A stretch of DNA of 64,000 nucleotides from Prorocentrum cordatum (Eukaryota; Sar; Dinophyceae; Prorocentrales; Prorocentraceae), in NCBI GenBank assembly GCA_963575745.1, contig CAUYUJ010017861.1:158178-222177 (forward strand), given 5' to 3'. The position numbers and the translations under genes are program-made. Of the stretch, positions 20,591-29,967 are shown one piece after another; position 1 is the first letter of the stretch, and every line of letters starts with the position of its first letter. Below the pieces are notes generated by a model. That model saw nothing but the letters and a program-made list of their open reading frames with translations, made no database searches and was not told where the DNA came from.

Positions 20591-22362
20591 TCGTTGCAGG
20601 TGGTGCCTGTCGTTGCTGGGGGTCGTGTTGCCGGTCGGAATTGGTGCTGGTCGCAGTCGTGGTGGTGCTGCTGCTGGTCGTGGTCGTGTTGGTGGTGCTG
20701 CTGCTGGTTGCGGTCGTGGTAGTGCTGCTGCTGGTCGCAGTCGTGGTGCTGCGAGTCGTAGTCGTGGTGGTGTTGGTGGTCGCAGTCGTGGTGGTGCTGG
20801 TTGTGCTGGTGGTGCTGGTCTTGGTGGTGGTGCTGCTGCTGCTGGTCGCAGTCGTGGTGGTGCTGCTGCTGGTCGCAGTCGTGGTGTTGCTGGTCGCAGT
20901 TTTGGTGCTGCTGGTCGCAGTCGTGGTGGTGCTGCGGGTTGCAGTCGTGGTGGTGGTGCTGGTAGTGGTTCTGCGGCTGGTCGCAGTCGTGGCGCTGCCG
21001 GTCGCAGTCGTGGTGCTGCTGGTCGCAGTCGTGTTGGTGCTGCTGGTCGCGGTTTTGGTGGTGCTGCTTGTCGTGGTGGTGCTAGTCGTAGTAGTGGTGG
21101 TGCTGCTGGTCGCCGTCGTGGTGGTGCTGGTTGTGCTGGTGGTGCTGGTGGTGCTGTTGGTCGTGGTGGTGGAGCTGCTGGTGGCAGTCGTGGTGGTGCT
21201 GCTGCTGGTCGTGGTCGTGGTGTTGCTGGTGGCAGTCGTAGTGCTGCTGGTAGCAGTCGTGGTGGTGCTGCTGGTCGCGGTCAAGGTGGTGCTGCTGCTG
21301 GACGTGGTGGTGCTGCTGCTGGTCGCAGTCGTGGTGGTGCTGGTTGTAGTCGTGGTGGTGCTGCTGGTCGCAGTCGTGGTATTGTTGGTTGTGCTGGTGG
21401 TGCTGGTCGTGGTGGTGCTGCTGGTCGCTGTCTCGGTGCTGCTGCTCCCGGTTGCGGTCGTGGAGCTGCTGGTCGCAGTCGTGGTGCTGCTGGTCGTGGT
21501 CGTGGTGGTGCTGCGGGTCGCGGTCGTGGTGGTGGTGCTGCTGGTCGTTGTCGTGGTGGTGCTGCTGCTGGTCGCAGTCGTGGTGCTGCCGGTCGCAGTC
21601 GTGGCGCTGTTGGTCACAGTCGTGGGGCTGCTGGTCGCCGTCGTGGTGGTGGTGGTGGTGCTGCTGGTCGTGGTGGTGCTGCTGGTCCCTGTGGTGCTGC
21701 TGCTGGTCGCAGTCGTGGTGGTGCTGGTCGTAGTGGTGGTGGTGCTGTTGGTCGCAGTCGTGGTAGTAGTCGTGCTGGTTGTGCTGGTGATGCTGGTCGC
21801 AGTTTTGGTGCTGCTGGTCGCAGTCTCGGTGCTGCTGCTCCCGGTTGCAGTCGTGGTGCTGCCGGTCGCTGTCGTGGTGCTGCTGGTCGTGGTCGTGGTC
21901 GTGGTGGTGCTGCGGGTCGCAGTCGTGGTGGTGCTGCTGCTGGTCGCAGTCGTGGTGGTGCTGCTGCTGGTCGCAGTCGTGGTGCTGCTGGTCGCAGTCG
22001 TGGCGCTGCTGGTCGCAGTCGTGGGGCTGCTGGTCGCCGTCGTGGTGGTGCTACTGGTCGTGGTGGTGGTGCTGCTGGTCGTTGTGGTGCTGCTGCTGGT
22101 TGCCGTCGTGGTGGTGCTGGTCGTAGTCGTGGTGGTGCTGCTGGTCGCAGTCGTGGTGGTGCTGCTTGTGCTAGTGGTGCTGGTGGTGCTTCTGGTCGTG
22201 GAGGTGGTGGTGCTGCTGGTCGTAGTCGTGGTGGTGCTGCTGGTCGCAGTCGTCGTGCTGCAGGTCGCAGTCGTGGTGCTCCTGCTCGTGGTCGTGGTGG
22301 TGCTGCGGGTCGTTGTCGTGGTGGTGGTGGTGCTGCTGGTCGTTGTCGTGGTGGTTGTCCAC
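20591..22362 (-). repeat. ~1.77-kb GTGGTGCTGCTGGTCGCAGTC-type short tandem repeat
   Basis: Units built from GTGGTGCTGCTGGTC and GCAGTCGTG triplets, 24-36 bp long with shuffled order. Higher-order copies are visible: a block near 21430-21760 resembles one near 21810-22130. Being triplet-based it leaves all frames open (poly-Val/Leu, poly-Cys/Trp-Ser, poly-Thr). It lies between the PPR start and the LINE B endonuclease, so it either belongs to the insertion or expanded at its edge. Confidence 0.88.
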
Positions 22363-23160
22363 GCGGAAACCTGGGGGCGTCGCGCGCGCGACTTTCAGAC
22401 ACTGCGCTGGCTCGCAGGACGACTGCCTGGGGGTCGTCGTTGGCCGACAATTTGAGGTCTACGGTGTAATCTACATCGCAAGACTGAGTGCGTGCATGAA
22501 TTTCTTCCGGCACGAAAATGTAATCGATGCGGGACGTCGCGGCGCGAATCGAGGTCCATGTGAACCCGCTCATGCTCAACTTATTGCGAGTGCAGAAATG
22601 GAAATCCTCATCGTACAAACGCAACGAAGAACCGTTCTCATTTTCAGCTTCCGGGGTGCTGGGCCCGACTGCAGGTGAGGCGACCGAACCAACTCTTCCG
22701 TTGGCATCAACTAGTGTGAGCCACGGGATGTCGTGAGAGCGCTGGATCTGCTGGGCGACGCGGGCGAGCTCGGCCCACCACGCGACGCGCGTGCCAACAT
22801 GAACGACCTCTGTCAGAGCATGGGCGACTAAAAAGCCAAGCTCGAGAGAGGCAATGCGAACGACAGCATGCAACATGTGAGGAGATACGGCGTGCCAAAA
22901 ACACACGCTGGCGCGCCGATGCGCCCTGCGCTGGACGCCCAGAGAGCCGCCCGCCTCCGCAGCAGCAGCCAACGCTGTGTGATGCTGGCCTTCGGTCCGC
23001 TCGGAGTGGGTGGACCTACCCTCCTGGATGCCAGCCACATCCAGACTTCGCTCGCAAAACTGTTGCTCCAGCAGGGTGATCTTGCTGCGCAATCAGACCC
23101 CGCTGACTCGCGCATACGAGCGAGACAACTCTTGAGGAAATGATCTTACAACATTGGCCG
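22363..23160 (-). pseudogene. LINE B endonuclease domain
   Basis: Minus-strand frame TANVVRSFPQELSRSYAR, then MRSKITLLEQQ near 23092 and LDVAGIQEGRSTHS (catalytic Glu), LTLVDANGRVGSV (Asp/Asn motif), TSRIDYIFVPEE (Asp motif) and DLKLSANDDPQAVVLR, which replaces the usual terminal His motif. It is the APE-type endonuclease of a LINE. The frame enters the linker (ARDAPRFPRG) and stops being LINE at 22362; the linker resumes at 17681. The N-terminal ~15 codons need a frame change near 23100. Confidence 0.72.
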
Positions 23161-23396
23161 TGGCGCGCGCGAAGTGCACCGGCGCTGCATCAAGAGTATC
23201 ACTGGCTACGCCGCCCTCTGCTGCGTCTCCGCCGTGTTCCGACAAAACCCCAAGAAGCCAGCAGCCCTCTTCTTCTGGGCCCTCGTCTCGAAGGTGGTCA
23301 TCACGCGTTTGGCGCGTTGCTTCCCATTCAAGCGGGCCCTCGCTCCTGGGGGGCCTTCTTGCCGTGCATCCACCGGGGGATGTCGATGTTCTGCGC
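23161..23396 (-). other. LINE B linker between ORF1 and endonuclease
   Basis: No clear domain in any frame. It joins the ORF1 stop at 23397 to the EN start and presumably belongs to LINE B. Confidence 0.45.
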
Positions 23397-24281
23397 TTAC
23401 TCCAGGGTGGACTGGAACCTCGCCAAGATGGCGTCGGACTGCGCTTTGGCTTCGTCCACCGCAGCTGGAGAGATCGAGCCGAGCGCCGCGAGCTGGTCGA
23501 CCGCCGCAAGAAACTGCGCACCGAGCTCGCCAAGGAAGGTCTGGGGGGGATCCCTGCGCACCGCGATCTGCATCTCCAGCGTGTGCACCTTCTGCTGGAG
23601 CGTGGCGGCTTCGGTTTTCGCCACCTGCGCGGGCTGCTGCGCGAGCTGGGGGCTCTCCTCCGCAGCCGCCTGCCGGGCCTAGGCGCGCTCGAGGGCCGCC
23701 TTGGCCCCGTCGAGGCGCTTTCCGAGCGGCCGCGTGTCGCCAAGCTCCTTGCGCTTCGCGTCGAGCTGGACCTGGAGATGCCGTCGTGCTTCCTCGAGCC
23801 CTGGCCCTTCCGGCGCGGCTGCCAGCGCGGCCTCGAGCTTCTTCGCCGCGTCGACCATCTGAGACCGCTTCGCTGGGCTTGGCGACGCCGTGGGGGGCGG
23901 GGGCGTCTGCGGGGGCGTCTCGCAGCTTGTGGCTGCAGAAACGCCGGCTGCCTGTGACAGCTCCGCCGCAACCGCCTGGAGCTGCTGGGAAACGTTGTTG
24001 ACCGGCGGCTTGGGCGCAGGCGGCGGCGATGACTGGGCCGCCGCCTTCGCAACGTCCGCCCGCGACCTGCGCATGCCGCTGGTGCTGCATGCGTTCTCGG
24101 TGTGATTGCTGCTGCGGCACCCCGCGCGCGCCCGCGCCCGGGGAGCCGTGCTCGGGGAAGCGCGGTGGCCCACATAGTGCCGGGCGCCCGACGGGTCCCG
24201 CTTCCACTCCGATGTGGTAGGCGAGGCCGAAACGTAAGAGCCACGAGAGCCCTGTCCGTGCCTGCCGCCCCATGACGCCAT
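23397..24281 (-). pseudogene. LINE B ORF1 (gag-like, coiled coil) with one in-frame TAG
   Basis: First ATG at 24281 (MASWGGRHGQGS), about 125 nt after the relict leaders. The N-terminus is Arg/Ser/Gly-rich, the middle Pro/Ala-rich (near 23900-24000), and the C-terminal half charged and helical (AKKLEAALAAAPEGPGLEE, TLQQKVHTLEMQIAVRR), a likely coiled coil. A single TAG at 23679-23681 splits it; the same frame continues to 23397 with matching composition. The role by family is binding the element's RNA. Confidence 0.6.
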
Positions 24282-24376
24282 CGGGTCGCTGTTGGCTAGG
24301 GACGTGAGAGAGCGTGGCAACCGTGAGTGACCACGTGCCGCCAAGCGGAAGAGCTGATTGTTAGAAGCTCGGTTTG

Positions 24377-24429
24377 CTTGAGTAGTCAATGGCTTGAGCC
24401 GATGTGGCTTGAGCCAAAATGGCTACGCC
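24377..24429 (-). other. Chain of three relict spliced leaders at the LINE B 5' end
   Basis: Minus strand, from the outside in: 24429-24408 is a DinoSL with one mismatch (GTAGCCATTTTGGCTCAAG intact); 24407-24393 is CCACATCGGCTCAAG; 24392-24377 is CCATTGACTACTCAAG. The inner two have the 15-16-nt length expected when a new leader is spliced at the AG inside CCGTAG|CC of the older one. Divergence increases inward, so the innermost is oldest. Confidence 0.88.
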
Positions 24430-24603
24430 GACCACTGCTTGCTGGGGGTAGAATGGCGTGCAGGATATTTGGCTGTCTCGTTCTCCCTCGAATGTGGTCG
24501 AACATCTCAAAGTAAGGGAGATGCGAGCTCTTCAGCGCGCCTCCGAAATCCTCGAAATCTCCACATCCACCCCCTGTGGCTGCTCAAATGACCTGCGCGC
24601 CCT
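24430..24603. other. Spacer upstream of LINE B
   Basis: No gene, satellite or leader recognised. Confidence 0.4.
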
Positions 24604-25587
24604 CTAACGTGGCCCCGCGGCGTCCCCAACGCGCCAGATAGGCCTCAGAAACATCCAAACTGGCCTCAAGACGACCCACGACGCCCTCGCGCCAAGAGGC
24701 CCCAATATGACACTCAAGAGGGCCTCAAGAGTTGTTACTTCCTTTTGGGGGATGGACAGAGCAGAGCGCGGATGCCACGCAGGCCGACCTGCAATGGGCA
24801 AGCCCATCCAGTGAACCATGGCCCGAGAAAGAGAGCGGGACAGAGAGAGAGAGATAACTATACATAGCGTGTGTATATATATAAGGAAAGAGAAAGAGAG
24901 AGAAAGAGAGAGAGAGAGATAAAACAACACAACAACAACAAACATACAGATCGGACCGACTGGGCGCCACTCTGGCTGGGCGCCCCGCGGACTTGCGGCG
25001 GGCGCGCGCCGCCTCAGGGGCTGGAGGGGGCAGTTGATCCAAGCCTCGCGTGCGTCATGTGCGGGGGCGGCGGGGATGAATCGGGGAGGGGGGGCACATT
25101 GCCCTCCACCAAGGCGGGGCCTTGGGCTCCACCACCAAGGCGGGGCCTTGGGCTCGGTCGAATCCTCTGCCGCCACATCGTCGCGGATTTGGATCACCAG
25201 CTGCTTGTACCGGGCCTCCTTCTCGTCCAGCTCGCTGGCGACTTCAGCGATGCTGGCCTGGAGGGCGATGACATCAGTTTGCCACTTCTCGAGCTTGTCC
25301 AGCTCACGGGTGAGCTTCTTCTCGAGCTGGCGTATCTTCGACTGGGCCTGAGAGGCCCTGGTGTGGAGGCTGGCCTCGGGCTTGGGCTGCTGGTTTGCCA
25401 CGGGCGCTGCCTTGGCAGCTGCGTATGGTGCTGCCGACTCTCGCTGCCCTTGCTTGACAGCGATGCCGTGCAAGGTCTCCGACCCGTCGGCCGACAGCCC
25501 GTCGAGGAGTAGCTGGTTCTGTGAAGGCAAAAGGGGGCCAGCCGCGGGGTTCTCCCAGTGGCCTGGCTGAAAGGGGTTATTGAGCAT
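24604..25587 (-). pseudogene. ORF1-like coiled-coil fragment
   Basis: The part at about 25480-25140 encodes a heptad-rich helix (SKIRQLEKKLTRELDKLEKW, ALQASIAEVASELDEKEARY), resembling ORF1 of dinoflagellate LINEs. After about 25130 the frame turns Pro-rich, then runs through (GA)n DNA (24840-24925, giving LSLSLS) and a short GGCCTCAAGA repeat block (24640-24740), so its tail is not real protein. No leader or ATG context is seen. Probably a truncated element separate from LINE B and LINE C. Confidence 0.45.
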
Positions 25588-25619
25588 CTCTCAGAGAACG
25601 GGGGGGGCGATCATCATCA

Positions 25620-25783
25620 GCGACACCTGAGGAGGAGGGGGAGGAGGAGGAGGAGGAGGGGGAGGAGGAGGAGGAGGAGGAGGAGGAGGAGGAGGGGGAG
25701 GGGGAGGGGGAGGAGGAGGAGGAGGAGGAGGAGGAGGAGGAGGAGGAAGATGAGAAGGAGGAGAAGGAGGAGTCGGCGGAGGA

Positions 25784-25814
<31 letters not shown>

Positions 25815-25860
25815 GGGGAGGATGAGGAGGGGGAGGAGGAGGAGGAGGAGGAGGAGTCTC
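25620..25860 (+). repeat. GGA purine tract
   Basis: About 240 bp of GGA/GGGGA with rare interruptions, between the LINE C 3' end and the coiled-coil fragment. Confidence 0.92.
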
Positions 25861-25896
25861 TGGAGTCTCTGCCTGGTCGCGTAGCGATGTAGATAA

Positions 25897-26150
25897 TTAG
25901 ACCTCCGCCACCCCTCTTGGGGTGCTGTGAGCTCTGGAAGCCTTCTCAGCTCGACTGAGGGCCTTCGGCCAGAGCCCCTTGGAAATGCGCTTGAGGTATT
26001 CCTGCCCCGAGGGGGTGAGCTTGCCGCAAGGTTCCCCGAGTTTCCCGAGAACCAACTGAGCATGAGCTCCACACTTGACACAGAACCACAAATTCAGCCC
26101 AGCGTGGAACCGAGAACGGTGGCTACTGTGCACGACCCCCCCCCGCGACA
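25897..26150 (-). pseudogene. LINE C C-terminal zinc-binding tail
   Basis: FHAGLNLWFCVKCGAHAQLV, then LGEPCGKLTPSGQEYLKRIS. The CxxC plus downstream Cys and the conserved LWFC context look like the terminal domain I recall after RNase H in dinoflagellate LINEs. Frame differs from RNase H by one shift. Confidence 0.55.
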
Positions 26151-27085
26151 TGGACCGACTTCCCCTGAGGGGCCTCCTTATAAGTGCCGTCAATGTTAAG
26201 AAGCTCAATAGATTCCGAAAGGAGCCAACTAGACCTCGAAGCCTTGCTGGAGGAACAAAAGCACCTAGTACACTGGGAGCCAGTGGGGTCGACAGGGTGC
26301 TGGGACCCAAAGAGAGCACAATAACGAGGGGCAGGCGGTCGGTCGGCCTTAGCCGCCTGCCTCTTACGGCGTTGCTCCCTCTGACACTGAAGCTCCTGCC
26401 TCTGGGCCTCGGGGGTGTCGGGTGCAGTACGAAGTAACCTCATGCGGACCTGAAAAGCTTTTTGTTCAGCCAGCGCTGCCCGCTGGCGGTGTTCAGGTGA
26501 AACCCGTGCCTCACTGGCGGCAATGCCAGCAAGAGTGTCTGCAACGCAATTGCCCACCGCCAAAGACGAAGCGATCCTCCCTTGGATGATGTCCTGTGGT
26601 TCGGCGTGGGGAGGTATCCAGATAACTGTGATCGTCCCAGTGCGCTGCGCAGTCGCCTTCTTCAGTCTCAACCAGAGGTCGGCGTCGCTGCCAGTAGGTT
26701 CCTGGGCCTTGCCGTGATGGAAATTGATATAGCAGGCTTCGTTGTCGGTGAAGAAGACGAGGTCCTGATCTGTAGCCTCCGCCGTCGCGACGAGAGCGAG
26801 GAGCTCGCCCCTGGGTACCGTCTCATGAGGACCAGGTAACGGCCACCAGAAAGCATCGCTCATCTCCATGTCGTTGTCCTCGAGGCTGGAGAACATGGCG
26901 GCTCCTGCACCCGCCCTCCGAAGCTGTGGGTTGTTGGTGTCCTGGCCGCCGCTTGCATCGCCGAAGGCGTAACGTGTCGAATCAGCGTGGTCACGTAGAC
27001 ATTGTGGGAAGAAGCGCTCGAAACCATGGCAGGACCACCGTTCATGTTGTGGCGGTTGTGGCACTGCCGTCCATGCTGCTGGCAT
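26123..27085 (-). CDS. LINE C RNase H domain
   Basis: RNase H motifs in order: YAFGDASGGQ (Asp), PRGELLALVATAE (Glu), VFFTDNEACYINFHHG (Asp) and TVIWIPPHAEPQD with VGNCVADTLAG (His and Asn/Asp). It would degrade the RNA strand of the RNA-DNA hybrid during retrotransposition. The frame is identical to that of the RT ORF upstream; a single TAG at 27098-27100 separates them, and the ATG at 27085 is probably incidental. Confidence 0.8.
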   Translation of the reverse strand: MPAAWTAVPQPPQHERWSCHGFERFFPQCLRDHADSTRYAFGDASGGQDTNNPQLRRAGAGAAMFSSLEDNDMEMSDAFWWPLPGPHETVPRGELLALVATAEATDQDLVFFTDNEACYINFHHGKAQEPTGSDADLWLRLKKATAQRTGTITVIWIPPHAEPQDIIQGRIASSLAVGNCVADTLAGIAASEARVSPEHRQRAALAEQKAFQVRMRLLRTAPDTPEAQRQELQCQREQRRKRQAAKADRPPAPRYCALFGSQHPVDPTGSQCTRCFCSSSKASRSSWLLSESIELLNIDGTYKEAPQGKSVHVAGGGRAQ

Positions 27086-27097
27086 TAGTCCCCTGAC

Positions 27098-29938
27098 CTA
27101 GAAACATTCGTACATGTCCCGCTGGGCGTAGGCCTCTGATCGTAAATAGTTGGTGCCTTGAAGGATGGGATTGTCCTGATTGCCTTCGCATTCCCAGGCG
27201 CGGTGGAAATCGTCCTCATTGGCCAGGCCGCACCTGGGGCACTTGGCGTCAACGTCTGGCCTCTGTGTCCCCTGAAAAACTCGCTGTCGTGTCCACATGG
27301 CGCCCGTAGCAATGGTGGGCATCAAATTGGCCAACCTCATTCCTTGTGGCATGCGCTCTAAGTCGGTGATCAGCCTGCGGTAGGACCTGTTGTCCACACC
27401 ATGCTGTAGGCCCTCGCCTCCATGGTGCTTGCTCGCGCAAGTCCACAGTTGGTGGCAGATGCTGGTGTCGATGTCGAGTAGGCGCTGATGCGGAATGTCG
27501 GCGTCGGGGGAACCTGAGAGCTCAGTGACGTCAATCACCCATGAGTCCCCGCTGAGACCCGCTGTCTGAGGCATGTGCCATTGAGTCGGTCGTGCTGGGT
27601 CCCACCCCACCTGCGTGAGGTAGTGGATGATGGTGGCTTGTGGGCCACGTATGTGTCGGACACGCTGGGCTGCTGGGATGCGCTTGAAATGCTCGACGAT
27701 CTTTGCCCACGTGCTGTTGATGGCATGGTGGAGCTGCTGGTTGGAAGTCCACGCTGTGAGCCAGGCAACGACGGATTCACGCGGCAATTTTCGTGCTGGG
27801 TCGCGTTCTGCAGCCTTGAGGTCGGGAAGAGTGGTCAAACGCCGTCCTCGTAGCCGTGGTCCGACCGCGTCTCCCAGACGCCGCCTGCAAGTAGTCATGG
27901 CCGTCCCAAATGTGCCGTAGAATTGGTGGGCATAGTTGGCTGCTGCGAGCCCGCCCTGGATGGCCAGACGGGGTGTAACGTGATATCGCTTGGTGACTCG
28001 GGCTACCCTGCCGATCTTGACATGCATGTTTCGGTGCCGTAGACGTCGTTGGGTGGTGGTGGCGCGCGCCTGCCTGGTGCCGCAGCTGAGGTCGGCCCCC
28101 AGGTATGCGGCCTGCGCGCGTGGCTGGATGGGGTATCCCTCCATGCGCATGGCCTTGACTATGTACCTGGCGTCCTGGATGTGTGTGCATACAATGGCGC
28201 TCTTCTTGGCGATGCTGAGGTCGTAGTCCTGGGGCGCCATGCAGGTGTCGGTAAGAACGTGAACCATGTCGACGCGCAGGGCGCGTCGGCTGGCCTGCAT
28301 GCGCTGCGACAGGTCGTCGACCCAGATGCGGTGCCGTGCCTGGGGATGGCACGTGGTGGCATGGAGCAAGGCCTTGTAAGTCATGATCCTGGCGAAACGA
28401 GTGCCCGACCGCAGCCCTTGTGCCGCTGCGCGTGTGGGTTGGATGGCATCGGCGTAGGCGCCGCTCTGCATGAGCGTGCGTGGTGCCGTGCGCTGTAAAA
28501 CCTCTAAGCCCAAGATCTCGGGCGGGAAATTGAGCTCTAGGGCCTCGTCGATGAGGGTGGTCCAATGTATGGAATCGTAGAACTGCGATACGTCGAGGAG
28601 GCCGTGAGCCTGCGTGATGCCGAGCTTGGCGGCCACCTCCTCGTGGAGGCTGCGCTCGTAGGCCTCGCGGAACGCAGAGTTCCCCTTGGCGATGGCATCC
28701 CAGTGGGCGAAATACTCCCTGTTCCAGGCCTGTACGTAGGGTTCCCTGATGAGGGACCAGAGCCGAGCGATGATGGTCATGATGCCGAGTATCCTATCCC
28801 CGTTATCCTTCTTGGCCCTCATGACGCCGATGGTGTGAAGGAGTTGATGGGGCCACATCTGTACCTGCTCTGCAATGTTGTACAGCTCGGCGGGCTCGCT
28901 GAGTGCATTGTCTGGTAGTCGATGAAGGTCGGCTGGTCGAAGTCGGTCAGCTCCCAAAGCAGTATTGGCTTTGAGACGCTTGATGGCTTGTCGCACCTCG
29001 TGTTTGGTGATGGGCGGCAGCGGGCACTCCTGGATTCGTTCGACGATGCGGTGGAAGCACTCCTGCAGGCCGCCAATATTGGTAGCTCCCTCGGGTGCCC
29101 AGAGTCGTCCACAGGTGTCCACCTTGCTGTCAATCAGGTCCTTGGGGTGCATGATGGTGGCGCCGCGGTCCTTGGTGATCTCGGCGGGTTGTGGCTGAGG
29201 TCGTAATGCACGATGTAATATACCTATGGCGTCGTCAGTGACCGCCCAGTCGCGAAAGTTGTAGATGGCGCGTCGTATGGCACGCTGCTGTCCTCGCCGT
29301 GCTAGTCGTGATGCTCTGACTGCACCAGCGACGACCTGCTCAGGGCTGAGTTGCTGTATGTTGCCGAGGAAATCGAGCCACTGTGCCCAACTGTAGCCGT
29401 CCTTGTCGTGGATGACGTGAGCGGCTTGGCTGGGGGGCGATTCGAAGAGCCTCTCGATCCCTCTGAACAACTGCTGGAGCTCGAGGTGACCGTTGCCCCG
29501 TGCTCTGTGCCTGTAAATGCCCTGTAGCAGGGTGTGGAGTGTCGTCCACCACGTGCTGCTGTTGTCAGCAAGTGGAGATATGCGTCGACACTGCAACTCT
29601 CGAACGACTTCAGTCTGGTACTGCGGTCCCTCGGCGCGTGAAGTTCCGCTGAAGGGGATATGGTGGTGTGCACAAATGGAAGTCTCACCGGTCGTGACCC
29701 ACGTGCCGTAGCGTTGCCCAAGCTGCAGGGCGATGTCAGGCTTGAGCCTAAAGGCTACGGAAGCAGCAGCGGCAGGGGCAGGCCGCGAGGCTTGCGGCGG
29801 CAAGACACTGATTTGTTGCCTGTGAGCACTCCATAACTCTGGGCTGATGTTGAATTCGGGGCTCCTAGTTAGGCACGGAGGCTGGGCCCCCTGGCTTGCG
29901 TCAGGGTCGCTGGGGGGGTTCACGCGCTGGGCTTTCAA
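27098..29938 (-). CDS. LINE C reverse transcriptase with C-terminal zinc finger
   Basis: An open frame of about 946 codons, without an ATG at its N-terminal end. RT landmarks: KRLKANTALGADRLRPADL (fingers), LLDVSQFYDSIHW (motif A), AAAQGLRSGTRFARIMTYKA (motif B), RIWVDDLSQ (motif C, with the catalytic pair intact) and AIAKKSAIV-type motif D context. Near the C-terminus CPRCGLANEDDFHRAWEC has the CxxC...HxxxxC spacing of zf-RVT. The longest intact catalytic frame in the window; all catalytic aspartates are present. Confidence 0.85.
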   Translation of the reverse strand: MKAQRVNPPSDPDASQGAQPPCLTRSPEFNISPELWSAHRQQISVLPPQASRPAPAAAASVAFRLKPDIALQLGQRYGTWVTTGETSICAHHHIPFSGTSRAEGPQYQTEVVRELQCRRISPLADNSSTWWTTLHTLLQGIYRHRARGNGHLELQQLFRGIERLFESPPSQAAHVIHDKDGYSWAQWLDFLGNIQQLSPEQVVAGAVRASRLARRGQQRAIRRAIYNFRDWAVTDDAIGILHRALRPQPQPAEITKDRGATIMHPKDLIDSKVDTCGRLWAPEGATNIGGLQECFHRIVERIQECPLPPITKHEVRQAIKRLKANTALGADRLRPADLHRLPDNALSEPAELYNIAEQVQMWPHQLLHTIGVMRAKKDNGDRILGIMTIIARLWSLIREPYVQAWNREYFAHWDAIAKGNSAFREAYERSLHEEVAAKLGITQAHGLLDVSQFYDSIHWTTLIDEALELNFPPEILGLEVLQRTAPRTLMQSGAYADAIQPTRAAAQGLRSGTRFARIMTYKALLHATTCHPQARHRIWVDDLSQRMQASRRALRVDMVHVLTDTCMAPQDYDLSIAKKSAIVCTHIQDARYIVKAMRMEGYPIQPRAQAAYLGADLSCGTRQARATTTQRRLRHRNMHVKIGRVARVTKRYHVTPRLAIQGGLAAANYAHQFYGTFGTAMTTCRRRLGDAVGPRLRGRRLTTLPDLKAAERDPARKLPRESVVAWLTAWTSNQQLHHAINSTWAKIVEHFKRIPAAQRVRHIRGPQATIIHYLTQVGWDPARPTQWHMPQTAGLSGDSWVIDVTELSGSPDADIPHQRLLDIDTSICHQLWTCASKHHGGEGLQHGVDNRSYRRLITDLERMPQGMRLANLMPTIATGAMWTRQRVFQGTQRPDVDAKCPRCGLANEDDFHRAWECEGNQDNPILQGTNYLRSEAYAQRDMYECF

Positions 29939-29967
29939 TTTACTACCTGTTAAACTCTACTGTCTGT

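Noticed and set aside
20026-22455. 809-codon Val/Leu-rich ORF, plus Cys/Trp- and Gly/Arg/Ala-rich frames
   Set aside because: Product of the GTGGTGCTG triplet repeat; no membrane-protein pattern beyond composition, and it crosses LINE and PPR sequence in the wrong orientation.
24604-25130. Membrane-like LSLSLSFSF segment at the end of the coiled-coil frame
   Set aside because: Encoded by (GA)n simple sequence; not a real transmembrane helix.
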